Shown here: piece after piece, positions 1-11,500 of the stretch
Numbering within the stretch: the stretch's first letter is position 1
How the letters are laid out: each line of letters opens with the position of its first letter
Origin: Cucumis sativus
Taxonomy: Eukaryota; Streptophyta; Magnoliopsida; Cucurbitales; Cucurbitaceae
Length of the DNA: 64,000 nucleotides
Assembly (NCBI RefSeq): GCF_000004075.3
Contig: NC_026660.2
Location: 24,865,498 to 24,929,497, forward strand
Reading direction: 5' to 3'
Made by a program: the position numbers and the translations under genes
The notes under the pieces: model-generated
What the model was told of the DNA's origin: nothing
Seen by the model: the letters and a program-made list of their open reading frames with translations, nothing else
Database searches by the model: none

Positions 1-315
1 TCATTATATGCATTGGGAAGAATGAGTGAAGTGTGGGGAAAAGACTGCTTGGAGTTTAAGCCAGAGAGATGGATTAATTCAGAAAATGGAAAGATCAAAC
101 ATGTGCCATCTTACAAATTCTTGGCATTCAACGCTGGACCAAGAACATGCTTAGGAAAACACGTAGCTTTCATTGAGTTGAAAATAGTAGCAGCTGCCAT
201 TATTCATAACTACAATATTATTCAACAAACAGGACATCAGGTTGTTCCAAATGCTTCTATTATTCTTCATATGAAGCATGGATTCAAGGTTAAGGTTACA
301 AAGAGATGGACTTGA
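1..315 (+). CDS. CYP96A-type cytochrome P450, C-terminal fragment cut by window edge
   Basis: The frame is open from base 1 and ends at TGA 313-315, giving the last 104 residues of a P450; the rest lies left of the window. Visible are the PERF-type motif FKPERW, the heme-binding loop [11 protein letters not shown] with its cysteine ligand, and the C-terminal end KVTKRWT shared with the two complete copies downstream. It is the first member of a three-gene head-to-tail array. Family knowledge: CYP96A enzymes such as Arabidopsis MAH1 (CYP96A15) are ER-bound mid-chain alkane hydroxylases in wax synthesis; the substrate here is inferred only. One oddity is an extra residue after the PERF motif (WINSENG against WISENG in the other copies). 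Whether the 5' part is intact cannot be judged. Confidence 0.9.
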   Translation, partial: SLYALGRMSEVWGKDCLEFKPERWINSENGKIKHVPSYKFLAFNAGPRTCLGKHVAFIELKIVAAAIIHNYNIIQQTGHQVVPNASIILHMKHGFKVKVTKRWT

Positions 316-1149
316 AATGGGGCATAAAGGAGTTACATGTTTCCAGAAAGTTTGTTCTACATCAAATTAATTACAGAATAAAAGAATTTGTAAATTGGAT
401 TGTAATGCTTTTTAAAGTAACTTTTGTTCTGAAATGTAAAACTTAATTTATAATGTCATGTTAAATCAGTTTTGGACTATTTTGTCCAAATGGTAATTTT
501 ATAATATTCTTACTATGTCCCTTCTTTCATTAGGATAATTTAGTTGACTAAACTTCATGAAGACTCTTCACTAATTTGTGTTATTATTTAAATGTAGAAA
601 AAAGATACTAAGTGCATATTGGTGATTGAGATAGTAAGATGTAGAAACGTATGCAATTATTATCATGTGGGTATCTGAGCATTTAAAACTATTATCCATT
701 TGTAACTATTTACTAGTTAACTATTATATTGCATATTTCAAATGTTAGAAAATATAACACAGACAAAAGTTTGGTATGTCAGCTTAAGTATTAGTACTAT
801 TTAAATTTATTATTCTATTTATTTTGTGGATTCCACTTAATTTTTTAAAAAAAGATTGAATGATTTAAAATGGCATTATCTAATTAAAATAAATTAAAGA
901 TATATAGTGGGTGGCAACTTACAAAGTATTAAAATATATTATAATAAATAGAAGTGTTAAAAAGACTAGGTGATTAGAAAAGATCCATCAACTTCAATCC
1001 AACTCGTGCAGTTTGGGTGAGGTTATGATTAACTCTTTTGGGTTGATTGGTATGAATGAAAGTTGAATAGGTTTGGTTGATTCGGTTAGTTCACCTAAAA
1101 TAATCTAATTCATTTTGAATCAACTTGAAATTTAGGATCATTTTAAGAA
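316..1149. other. Spacer downstream of first P450
   Basis: AT-rich 3' flank of the partial P450. It includes the probable 3'UTR, and no open frame resembles a protein I recognise. Nothing further seen. Confidence 0.6.
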
Positions 1150-1352
1150 TAATAATTAAGAATATAATAATATTTTAAAAAAATTACAAATATAACAAAA
1201 CTATCACCGATAAACTTGTATGGTCTGTCAGTGATAAACTAATATTTACAACATGATATATCGGTAATAGACTTCTATCATTGATAGAATTTGACAAATT
1301 TTGCTATATTTACAAATTTTTTAAAATATTACTATATATTTAATTATTTTGA
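1150..1352. repeat. AT-rich foldback (inverted-repeat) element
   Basis: The left arm (about 1150-1200, ending in ATATAACAAAA) and the right arm (about 1298-1352, starting TTTTGCTATATTT) are near reverse complements. Between them are repeated motifs of the type ATCRGTGATAGA/AAAC around 1205-1295. The structure matches a non-autonomous MITE. From memory, similar text (tagaagtctatcagtgata...) is very common in cucurbit genomes; that is recollection, not a search. Target-site duplication not resolved. Confidence 0.55.
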
Positions 1353-1710
1353 ATCTAATGGTTAAACTTACCACCATTTAAAAAAAAAATTAACGTCATG
1401 AAAACATTCCTAATAATAAATAATGTTTATTACTCTTTTCAAATATCGTATAAGAGGCAAATTACTAACATATTCATTGTAGCATCTCCTGCCTTTTATA
1501 AATAGTTTTATGCCTTATTTGAAATGCTTTATTTTGGTAAGAAAAGATAACTTTTTTATAAAAAAAAAATTGTGTCCACGTTGATACATTATTTGTGGTA
1601 TATATTTCAATCGTTCATTTTTTTATATAGAAAAAACCCTGCCTTAAACCAATTTTAGATTTGTCATAATTTCTTTAATTTTTATTTAAATGATGGTTTA
1701 CTAATATATT

Positions 1711-2475
1711 GTGGTAAATCTACATGCTAATACAAGATTTGGAATCCTTAGAGACGAAGGAAGCCTTGGCACTACACCTATTACCAACACAAACTTTGTC
1801 TTGCTAACCAAATGGTTATGGAGATATCACACTGAACCTAAGGCTCTTTGGAGATCTTTTATCAATGCTAAATATCTCATCTTTGTTCTTGGTAATATTT
1901 CTAACAAAGGAAAATATAGTAGCACAAATCCCCCTTGGAGGTCTATTTGTAAAGGGATTGATTGGTTCAATAGCAAAATGAAGTGGAGTGTGAATAATAT
2001 GGCAGATCTGTTGCTTTTTGGCATGGTGCATGGAACAATGAGATACCTTTGAAAATTAAGACTACTAGACTTTTTGCACTATCCATGATAAAGGATGGAT
2101 CGATCGCAGACCCATTGGAACGATGAAATTGGTGACTGAGACCTCAAAGTGAGAAGACCTTTAAATGATAGAGAGATCAGTCTCTGGAGCTCCATCAAAG
2201 CATCTCTCTTTATGATTTCTAATAGCAGAGGTATGGATTTTCCTACTTGGAAGCTGAATAGCAATGGTTTTTTCTCTACCATGTCGGTCAAATTTACCAT
2301 CTTTACTTCCAATATTTTGGCTGATGAGTCGTTACATTACAAGAATTTATAGAAGTCCAAAGTCCCAAAAAAAAATGTAAAGTCTTGTTGTGCACTCCAC
2401 TAAGTAACTGCATTCTTACTTCTAAATTGGTGTGTCCTTTGCAAAGCTGATAATGAAACATTTGTAAAATCCATA
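1711..2475 (+). mobile_element. LINE (non-LTR retrotransposon) relic, end of reverse transcriptase ORF2
   Basis: Conceptual + strand translation gives the typical plant LINE ORF2 tail: LLTKWLWRYHTEPKALW at about 1795-1855 and PPWRSICKGIDWF near 1930-1970. After a frame change come RRPLNDREISLWSS at about 2150-2190, FPTWKLNSNGFFS near 2240-2280, a KSPKKMK-like run near 2355, and a zinc-binding CVLCKADNE at about 2430-2456. These are the landmarks before and within the zf-RVT domain. The frame is interrupted by shifts and stops and the match ends soon after the C-x2-C. It is a dead, truncated copy inserted between two P450 genes. Confidence 0.75.
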
Positions 2476-5400
2476 TTTAGTATCCTACAAAAAAAAAATG
2501 ATAGATTTTTAGAACCACTTACTTATAAATTATTTTGACCAAACTATATTTTTTGGATTCGCTATCGTGTAGTATAATATCTCAACTAAGCTAACATGTT
2601 TGTAGTGTCGTAATCACACATGAGGCTCAATAGAGAAATTTTGGTTGTAGACAATAATAATAATAATGGAAGATAGTTAAGAAAGGAAGAGAGCAATGGA
2701 AAGAACGTTATAAATGAGGAGGGAGTGGTTTGTGAGCATGGTCTGATCAAAGGTCCATTCAAAGAATATAACTACTAGGGGAATTCAGGTTACATCTAAT
2801 TAATAACATTCGTTGAAGAAGTTTGGACGAGGGTTGATCTTATCTTAACAATTTTCTTATTTATATGTATGGACATAATCACAAGTTAATTAAATAAATA
2901 AAACCTAAAAAATGTACCTCAAATAAAATACAAGAAAAGAGTTTTATATGAAACACAATTATTTTATTCATATTTTCTAACCATTTTAATTTAGAATTTT
3001 GGGATGGTTATAAAAAAACCTTCAAAATATTCTTGTTAAAACAAAAATTAGAATTGATTTTGAAATAAAACTATACAATAAGAAAATAATTTCAATATTA
3101 AATTTCATATAAAAAGTGTAAGAAAAAAAAAAAAACCTAATCAAGTCCTAAAAAAATTCAATTGAGACTATAGAGTCTTTAATTTTGTAAAATAAAAAAC
3201 TATTTTAGAAAAAATGAAGTTTGAGTGATTGACGGAGAATTTGCAAAATTTTTAATATTACATAAAATTACAAAACTGCCCTTCGTACTACCTCTCTCCT
3301 CTCATCTTCCTTCCCATTTTTGACCTAGCTGCAAAAATTTCTCCTCTAAAGTTCTCTTCTGCCGAAAAATCTCCATAGAAGAAATGGGTCTTTAAACCCA
3401 AATGGACAAAAAGTAAAATTTGTTGTTATAACATGTCAAGAGCAGCAGTTCCATTTTGGTCCTAAAAACAGAAGAAGAGGTTTTTTCAACAAGGAAAACC
3501 TTGACAATTTTTCTTGCAAAAAATAGAAGTTCTAAGCAAAACCCATTTGAACAATAAACACATTTCCATAGGAATAGTTGAACAAACCAGAGTTTCGAAG
3601 CAAAATCAAGATGAAGAAAAGGGTAAATGCATTGTTAAAACTCACAGAGCTATAAACAAAAGTGGGATTTTAGGGCCAAAACTTGAAGTAGAATCCATCG
3701 AAAGAAATCAGGAGTTATAATCAAAACCCATATGAAGAAAAAACAAAAATGTGGATAAAACATGTCCACGCACACTCCTTCAAGTTCATTGAAATGGGAA
3801 TTTAAGGGAGAGAGAGAGAAAAGAAAGAAAAGAAAAAAGGTTGGAGCCCATCCATTATAATTATGAATACGACTGATTTGATCATTCTGAGCCATTAATT
3901 ATAAAAGAAATTATTAATTTTTATAAATAAATAATTATAAAAAATTAATGAATAATTATAAAAAATTATTTATAAAATAATTCATTTTCTATCCACCAAA
4001 CAAAATTCGCATATAAACACTTATAAAAAAAAATTAAGCGTTTAGTTTTTAAACTTATTTTAAAAAAATGTTTAAAATTAAATATATTCTTAAAAAATAT
4101 TTTGTTCTGGATTGAATTCAAACGAAACTTTAAAGGGTTAACCACTCAAACAACATATTCCAATACAGTCTAGAAAATTTATTTAATTATAAAAAAGAAA
4201 AGCAAAGAAAAATATATATTTGTTCTTCAAAATTAACTCAAGTGTGTCGTCGTCGAAGAAAGGGATGAAATCGATAGAAAATTGTTCAAAATATGGCAGA
4301 GAAATCCAACTAAGAAAGTTAGATTTTTTGTATTTTTTTTACAGAACCAATTGTTGACTTCTTGAATGAAGGTTAATTTAGTAGGTTAGGTTAGTGATTC
4401 CCGATTTGAAGTTAAACTATTTGAAATTCAAATTTTAGAAAGATATATATAGTTTTCAAAAATTGATGTAGATTTGTATGCTAAAATCCAAAAAAAAGAA
4501 CTTAACAATACATAAGAATTAAGATTAGATGTTAGGAATATGGAAAACAAAAATGGATTTCCATTAACTTCCAAATTTTGGCTTTTTATTCTTCAAAATT
4601 TTCACCACGTGTTGGATGGGATGTAGAACCACCGACGCTCTCAAAATAGTTGGTTTTAATTCTAAAGCCAATAACCACACTTTTTGGACGATCAAATAAA
4701 AGTTTAATTAATTTTTATATAATATTATATAAATAACCGTATGTGAAATTTAGACAACTCAAAAGTTATTTGTGTATATAACAGTTCACCAAATTTTAAA
4801 TTTTAAATTGAAAATATTATCTTTTTTTTTTTAAATATTGTCTTATTTTATCCGTAATTACTTCAACATTTAAGAAAACAATTCATCACAAAATGATCGT
4901 GAAATGAGTCTTCTAATAAAATATGTTTTTTTAAGACATCAACTATTTTTTTTTTTTTTTTGCGATTAAATCTTTTACATCCAAAATGTGATCTCTCACT
5001 TAAAGAACTTTAGTAAATCAGACTTCCATTTTGTTTAATAAAAATGGTATAAGTTATTAGAAAAAATTGACTAAAAAGTCTTACGAAATTATAGATTAAA
5101 TTTTGAACGTTATAAAAAATTATGACTTTAAAGAAAAAAATTCAAAACTGAGAGAGTTTTATAAAAGATTTTAAAACTTTGAAAATTTTTAATTAGTAAG
5201 ATTTATAAATTTTAAACATATTGATAGAAAAAATTAAACAAGTAAAAATAAGGAGTAAATATATCAAGATTTTAATAAAAGCATATTGAAGATGGACCTC
5301 AAACTCTATAAAATCGACTCCTCACCTTAAGAAAATTTTAGAAAATCGTTCTCTCAAATTTCTTAAGTTTTGTTGTTCGAAATTTTATAAAAATAATATA

Positions 5401-6952
5401 CTTGATAAAAAAGAATTCAACAGTTTTGAAATGATACACAATAGTTTTTTTTTAATAATTACACGATATATAATTTGTGGAACTTTCATATGTTTAAAAA
5501 AATTTGAAGAAATATTAAATTGAAAATTAAAGTAGCAATTAATACAAAATATTATATATAGAGAGAGAGAAACAATGTCATTTTTAAAAAAGCATAATCA
5601 TAGATTAATGTACATTAAAAAAACACATTACATTTTTTAGAAAAAGTATAGCCTAAATAATCTAACTCAAACCTAAAAAATTCTAGAAAATTAGACTACG
5701 AAAGAAAATTAATTTAAAATATTAAAAATTTAAAGAACTACTAACAAGAATAATATATTAAATGAACCATAAAACAAACACGAACATTTAAAACATGAGA
5801 TTAAAAAGAGATTTTTCTCTCCTTTACTCTTTAAGATGGCTCAAATATTAGATAGTATGTCAACTTCAATCTTGTTGGATAGAGTTTTCAATATTTTTTT
5901 CTCCTCTTGACTATTAGTCCTCATTAATATTAATTAGTGGTCCTTTTCTAATCTTTCTTCTCAATGATCTTTACTCCTCATTCATATGCATAAAAATTAG
6001 TCCTTTGAACGAGTAGAAAGCTCCTATCAAAGTAATAGTTATTGATAGTCCTTTCACCTATATATATATATGTATATGAAGCACTCGTATTCAAAGATTA
6101 AAATGTATAATAAACAATAATCTATAAGTAAAAGAAAAAAGAAAACAAAATTACTAGAGAAAAAAAAAAAAGAGAACAAACAATGAGTAGAAAAAAAAAG
6201 ATAAACCGTGTGAAACAATATGCATAATCAAGTAAAATTATTATCAGAGAAAGAAAATATAGAAATAAGATAATAAATAAATAAATAATAAAAAAAATAG
6301 AAAAAATAAGAGGGAAAAAATAATTAAAACAAAAAAATGTTGAAATCCAAAATACTAAACTTTGGTGTTGTTTGAACTATAGATCATTAGAACCAAGTTC
6401 TATTGTAAACCTCCATTGCACATAGCTTTTTTGAAGAAAGATGAAGATATAGAAATTTGTTAAAGGAGAAAACAAAATAAATGTGGTAGAATTTTTGTTT
6501 TTTAAGAATAGCCGAAGGCTAGAAGAAGCGGTGGTTGTGAAGTTTTGGATGTGAAGGTTATTTTTTTATTTTTTATTTTTTACCTCTAGGATGAAGAAAA
6601 ATAGATTATTTATAGTAAAAAAAAATTCAAATTGGTAAGTTTATAAAATTTGAAATAATACAACTTTGGCTTACTTCTCAAAAGAGCATGAAGTCTTCAA
6701 CCAAGATTTCTTTTAAAAAGTTAGGATGGTCAGTAATTTGATTTAGTAACTTTAATCAAACTACTCTTTAAGCTTTAAAAGCAATTAAATAACACTTTTT
6801 TTTATATAAAAAATATATATATGGTTAATTACAAATCAAAAAATGAGGAAAAATTATGATAAGAATTGAATTAATTTGAAAAATTAAAACATGTAACATA
6901 TGGAGATTACATCTCTTTTTGGATAGAAAGATCTCATACCATTTATATCAAA
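2476..6952. other. Long AT-rich spacer between P450 copies 1 and 2
   Basis: Very AT-rich DNA with many A and T runs, a TA microsatellite near 6058-6072, and no open frame with recognisable similarity. The stretch at about 3280-3760 is less AT-rich and contains short repeated phrases such as AAAACCCAT followed by GAAGAAA, perhaps an old unclassified repeat. No gene is supported. Confidence 0.55.
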
Positions 6953-6964
6953 TATATATATAAA
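6953..6964 (+). promoter_or_regulatory. Probable TATA box of P450 copy 2
   Basis: TATATATATAAA lies about 60 bp before the ATG at 7022, the usual plant layout for a short leader. A four-codon ATG frame (6972-6986) lies between it and the main start and would be a minimal upstream ORF only if transcription starts before it. Confidence 0.5.
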
Positions 6965-7021
6965 GCACTAAATGGTGGACTCATAATAGAAACCAAGTTC
7001 GCATTGAGACGCAGAGCTCCA

Positions 7022-8551
7022 ATGGCTTCCATCGACTATTCAGCCATTATCCCTCTTACCTTTATCATATCTTTTCTTTTCATAATTTTCTCTCGAATTT
7101 GGAGATGGAATTCAAATGGAATGGAAACTCTTCCTTGGAATTGGCCAATCTTGGGTATGATTCCCCATCTTATTGCTCATCACCATCGAGTTCATGATCG
7201 TATAGCTGAAGTCTTAATTGAATCCAGTCAAAATTTCTTCTTCAAAGGTGTTTGGTTCTCAAGTACGGACTTCCTCCTCACTGCTGACCCTTCAAATGTC
7301 AACCACATTTTGAGTGTCCATTTCGAACGTTACCCAAAAGGCCCTGACTTCAACTACATTTTTGATATCTTGGGAGATGGGATTTTCAACTCCGATTCTG
7401 ATGTTTGGAAAAATCAACGCAAAACTGCTCTGTCCTTGGTTGGACATGAGAGTTTTCATAAATTCTTGGAGAAAATTACATTGAAGAAAGTGAAGGAAGG
7501 GCTTGTTCCTGTTCTTCAAAGTGCTTGTGAAAATGGGTCAGTGTTGGATTTGCAAGATTTGTTTCAAAGGTTCTCTTTTGATTCAACTTGTTTGTTCGTC
7601 ACTGGCTTCGACTTCCATAGTTTGTCTCTTGAATTCCCTCAAGTCCCTTTCTCAAGAGCTGTGGATGAAGCCGAGGAAGTGATTCTTATTCGCCATGTTT
7701 TTCCTAAAATGTTGTGGGATTTTGAAGAAAAATTCCAAATTGGACAAGCCAAGAAGATGAAACAAGCTTGGAAAATCATAGATCAAGTAATTGCAGAATT
7801 GATAGCCTCAAAAAGAGAGAGCTTGAAGAAGAATTTAAAAGAAAAAGAAGATGAAGGAGCTGATTTGATCACATCATATATGAAAGACTACAAAGAAAAT
7901 GACGATAAGGTTTTAAGAGACACTGTATTGAATTTCATGGTTGCAGGTAGGGACACTCTAAGTGCAGCTCTCTCTTGGTTTTTCTTTTGTCTTTCGAAAA
8001 ATCCAATCGTCGTTGAGAAGATCAGAGAAGAGCTGAGAACAACGGTTCCAACAAACGAAGCATGTGATCAATGGCGGATATTTTCTATTGAAGAGGTAGA
8101 TAAGTTAGTTTACTTCCATGGATCTTTGTGTGAATCTCTTAGATTATATCCTCCAGTCCCAGTCAATCACAAGGTGGCTGTACAACCTGACATTCTTCCA
8201 TCAGGTCATCACATAAAACCCAAAACAAAGATTTTGCTGTCTATATATGCATTGGGAAGAATGAGTGATGTTTGGGGAAAAGATTGCTTGGAATTTAAGC
8301 CAGAGAGATGGATTTCTGAAAATGGAAAGATCAAACATTTTCCATCTTATAAATTCTTGTCATTCAATGCTGGGCCAAGAACATGCTTGGGGAAACAAGT
8401 GGCTTTCACTGAGTTGAAAATAGTAGCAGCTGCCATTATTCATAACTACAATATTATTCAACAAACAGGGCATCAGGTTATTCCAAAAACTTCTGTTGTT
8501 CTACATATGAAGCATGGATTTAAGGTCAAGGTTACAAAGAGATGGACTTGA
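7022..8551 (+). CDS. CYP96A-type cytochrome P450, complete (copy 2)
   Basis: Single-exon gene of 509 residues ending at TGA 8549-8551. The ATG at 7022 is chosen because it directly precedes the hydrophobic membrane anchor (about residues 7-27); the six upstream in-frame codons have no ATG. Motifs in order: proline-rich hinge PWNWPILGM, I-helix AGRDTLS at 308, K-helix ESLR at 371, FKPERW at 425, and heme loop [10 protein letters not shown] at 448-457 with Cys455 as iron ligand. All key residues are present, so it should be active. Family knowledge: the CYP86 clan (CYP86/94/96) hydroxylates fatty acids and alkanes at the ER, and CYP96A15 oxidises alkanes to secondary alcohols and ketones in cuticular wax. 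The exact substrate is inference. It is the middle member of the array and is most like copy 1 near its 3' end. Confidence 0.93.
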   Translation: MASIDYSAIIPLTFIISFLFIIFSRIWRWNSNGMETLPWNWPILGMIPHLIAHHHRVHDRIAEVLIESSQNFFFKGVWFSSTDFLLTADPSNVNHILSVHFERYPKGPDFNYIFDILGDGIFNSDSDVWKNQRKTALSLVGHESFHKFLEKITLKKVKEGLVPVLQSACENGSVLDLQDLFQRFSFDSTCLFVTGFDFHSLSLEFPQVPFSRAVDEAEEVILIRHVFPKMLWDFEEKFQIGQAKKMKQAWKIIDQVIAELIASKRESLKKNLKEKEDEGADLITSYMKDYKENDDKVLRDTVLNFMVAGRDTLSAALSWFFFCLSKNPIVVEKIREELRTTVPTNEACDQWRIFSIEEVDKLVYFHGSLCESLRLYPPVPVNHKVAVQPDILPSGHHIKPKTKILLSIYALGRMSDVWGKDCLEFKPERWISENGKIKHFPSYKFLSFNAGPRTCLGKQVAFTELKIVAAAIIHNYNIIQQTGHQVIPKTSVVLHMKHGFKVKVTKRWT

Positions 8552-11500
8552 AATTAAGTTAAACTAAGTTTCTAGTTTTGTTGGTTAAATTAAGTACAAA
8601 TAAGATTGTTATTTTATAGTAAAGTTCATGTTTTTTTTTTTCATTCTGAACTGAAGTGTATTACTTTTAAATTAGGGGGAAAAAATTGTCATATTGTGAT
8701 AGTAAAAGTATGTTTTCTCTACATTTTTAAGCATTTAATTAAAAAATTGTAATAATATTAAGACCGTCAGAAATTACTCCTAAACGTTCTCTAGATGTAT
8801 TTAAAACCTTTGTTTTCTAGTAAATTCTAACCAAATATAAAGTTTAGAATTAAGATTTACAATATTTTCTTGAAAAAAAAATCATTTATATTGGATTCAT
8901 GTGTGTCATTGAAATCAGCAAGGTTTAAGTAAAGACATGTTTGTGATTGAAGAAAAAAAAGATAAAAACTAACAAACAAACAAATTAAAGTCACATGTCA
9001 TAGAAACAACTTTTTTCTGAATTTTCCATTTCCATGCCCATATCTCACATATCTCTCTCTTCTATCATATTTTGTTTCTTTATCAAACCCTTACATTTTC
9101 CGTCAGCCGCACATCGTTCAAGCGCAGGCGAAGCCATCCGCCGAGTAGTTATCGTCGCATTCGTCCGCTCAAGCCGAATCCATTTGAGCCATTGGATCAA
9201 AGTATTATTATTGGTGTAAAAATTGCATCAATAAAAGTATATTAAATGTAAGTTGAATTATTTTTGGTTGAATGTTCTGTTGATAATGTAAGATGAATGG
9301 TTAACACGATTATTAATTTTAATTTTGTTTATGTGATGGAGTATGTTAATTGGGAGATTAACTGTCAACTTCAATTTCGAGATAGGATTGTTTTTTATAT
9401 TGATGGCTGCGTAAATGTAAATGAATGTGTATTGATGGCTACATATCTTGTAAGAGATTTTTGGAGAAACGTGCAAATTATGAGTTCGGAGGAAAGATGG
9501 ATAATTAAATGCTTGACAAAAGAAAATTTTGAAAAATAATAATTGTATTTGATGTTATGAGATATATGTATTTGGTAGTACCATATTTACAAATTAGATT
9601 TCAATTGTATATTTACAAACCCTAGAAATATTAGATTCGATATAAAAAAAGAAATTAATTTATGAGCATGGATTTTATATAATTAAATTACATAATGCAT
9701 GTTTTAATTTAAAACAAAACAAAATTGAATCTACCACATAAAGTAGTATATTTATTTAGCTTTTTCTATCTTTTCTAATATAATTCTACCTTTTAAAATT
9801 TTCAATTAAAATCTAGGTAAACTTTAAATATAATAGTGATGCTTTTAGAAATCGGGATACCATCGAAAGTGTACTATATAATCTCACTTATGAATACATT
9901 CTATGATTTTCATTTCTAATAAACTATCTTGTAGGTTATGAGCCAACAGATAGAAGTCGGTGTTAATAGGTGACAATAAACTCAAATAGCACCCATCAGA
10001 GTGGAGATATGGAAAGAAAGGCCACAATTGGTTTCTGCCTAACAACGCCAATAGATGCATCATTATTTGTGAAAATGATATGACGTCGCTACGCTCTAAC
10101 GTTTATGCATGCGACAACTTCCTTGCAACATCTTAGCTTTGTCCATGTTACAAATTTTATATATAATAATTTGTTTCTGCAGCCACCCGACCTATCTCCG
10201 CTTCCAACCCCTTTTTGACGTCTTCCTCTCTATTTTATAAGCTCGCTTGGATAGTTTATGTACTTATCTCTTTCCCATTGCTCTTCGTGTCGAGAATATG
10301 GGCTAAGGCGTACTATGTTTTAGTTTTGGTTCTCAGGGTTTCGTTCTATTTCATGGTTGTAGCATTTGAATTCCAACATAGTAGATATTTTGTTTTATGT
10401 TATTTTTTCTTTTTTTTTGTAAACACCTATATAAACAAAGGTGATCTCAAAAATTAGTTTTAGGTTTTACAAATACACCTCTATGCATTTAGATACACAA
10501 AAAGAAAAGAAAATGAGAACAAAAAACTTTGTACTCATCTTGACTAAAGTGATCCTTCTCGTGGATGTGGGCATATTTTGGCCGAACCACGTAAATCTTG
10601 CATTCTTGATCTTCTTCTTCTCCTTCATCTTCAACCATTGCTTGTGTGTTCAACTCCATTCAAAACAAAATCACCATCATCAAAGGCTTAGGGTTCGCAG
10701 AAGTACTAAGAGAAAGAAGAGAGGTAATTTTTCGTTCATTTCTTTCTTTGTTTTACTTTCTTTTCGTAAAGTGCAGGAATAAAAGGAAGGGGAGATTTTA
10801 CCTTCGTCCACGTGTATGGCCACCATCAAAAGAAGACGTGGTTTCTCCTCCTAGTTTTTTCACTCCAAGCTGTCCTTTCACTTGTTTTATACCTGCAAGC
10901 AAATTGAAAGAAGCCCAACAATGGCATTTTTTAGAATTTTAACTAAGTCACTACTAAGTCGGGATTCATTCTTAACTCAATATTGTGGACGCTCGTGGAC
11001 TATATATATGGTGATAACTTGATTATCGTGTAATTCTCCATGTTTGGTTGCATGACAATTGCATGAAGTTGTATTGAGTTAGATTAGCGCTAGTAATTTG
11101 CTTGTGCGTTATGTTCTAATAAACTTTGATTTGATCCATTCCAATAACTAATTAGATGCCCGAAAGTTAATTATCCAACCTAATATTCTCGGAATCTTAA
11201 ATGCAATTAGATTGATTCAAAATGACACACATTTCCTTGTTCAAATTAGGCTAGTTCGATTTCTAGGATGATTTAGTTACCTTTTCTAATTAAATTGGTT
11301 AGGTATTATAAGCAATAAATCATTTAGTGATAAAATTCCATGAGCAAATGTCTTGAATATATAGATTGAAACTCTTAACCCAAGCTGAGATATTTTAATT
11401 ATTGATTGAAGATTTTACCCTAATTTACTCTTGGTGCAATTTTACTATGTTGTTTACAATCAAAACCAATCTCAAAACACCCCATTAGTTACCTTTTTGT

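Noticed and set aside
3514-3895. Open frames of 68 (+) and 81 (-) codons
   Set aside because: Low-complexity, no family resemblance, overlapping on opposite strands in repeat-like DNA.
9034-9539. Short open frames near a CG-rich patch
   Set aside because: No recognisable domain, no splice partners, AT-rich codons; not enough for a gene.
10215-10942. Overlapping open frames of 80-113 codons
   Set aside because: Hydrophobic/Lys-rich low complexity in several frames at once; more likely a repeat or non-coding sequence.
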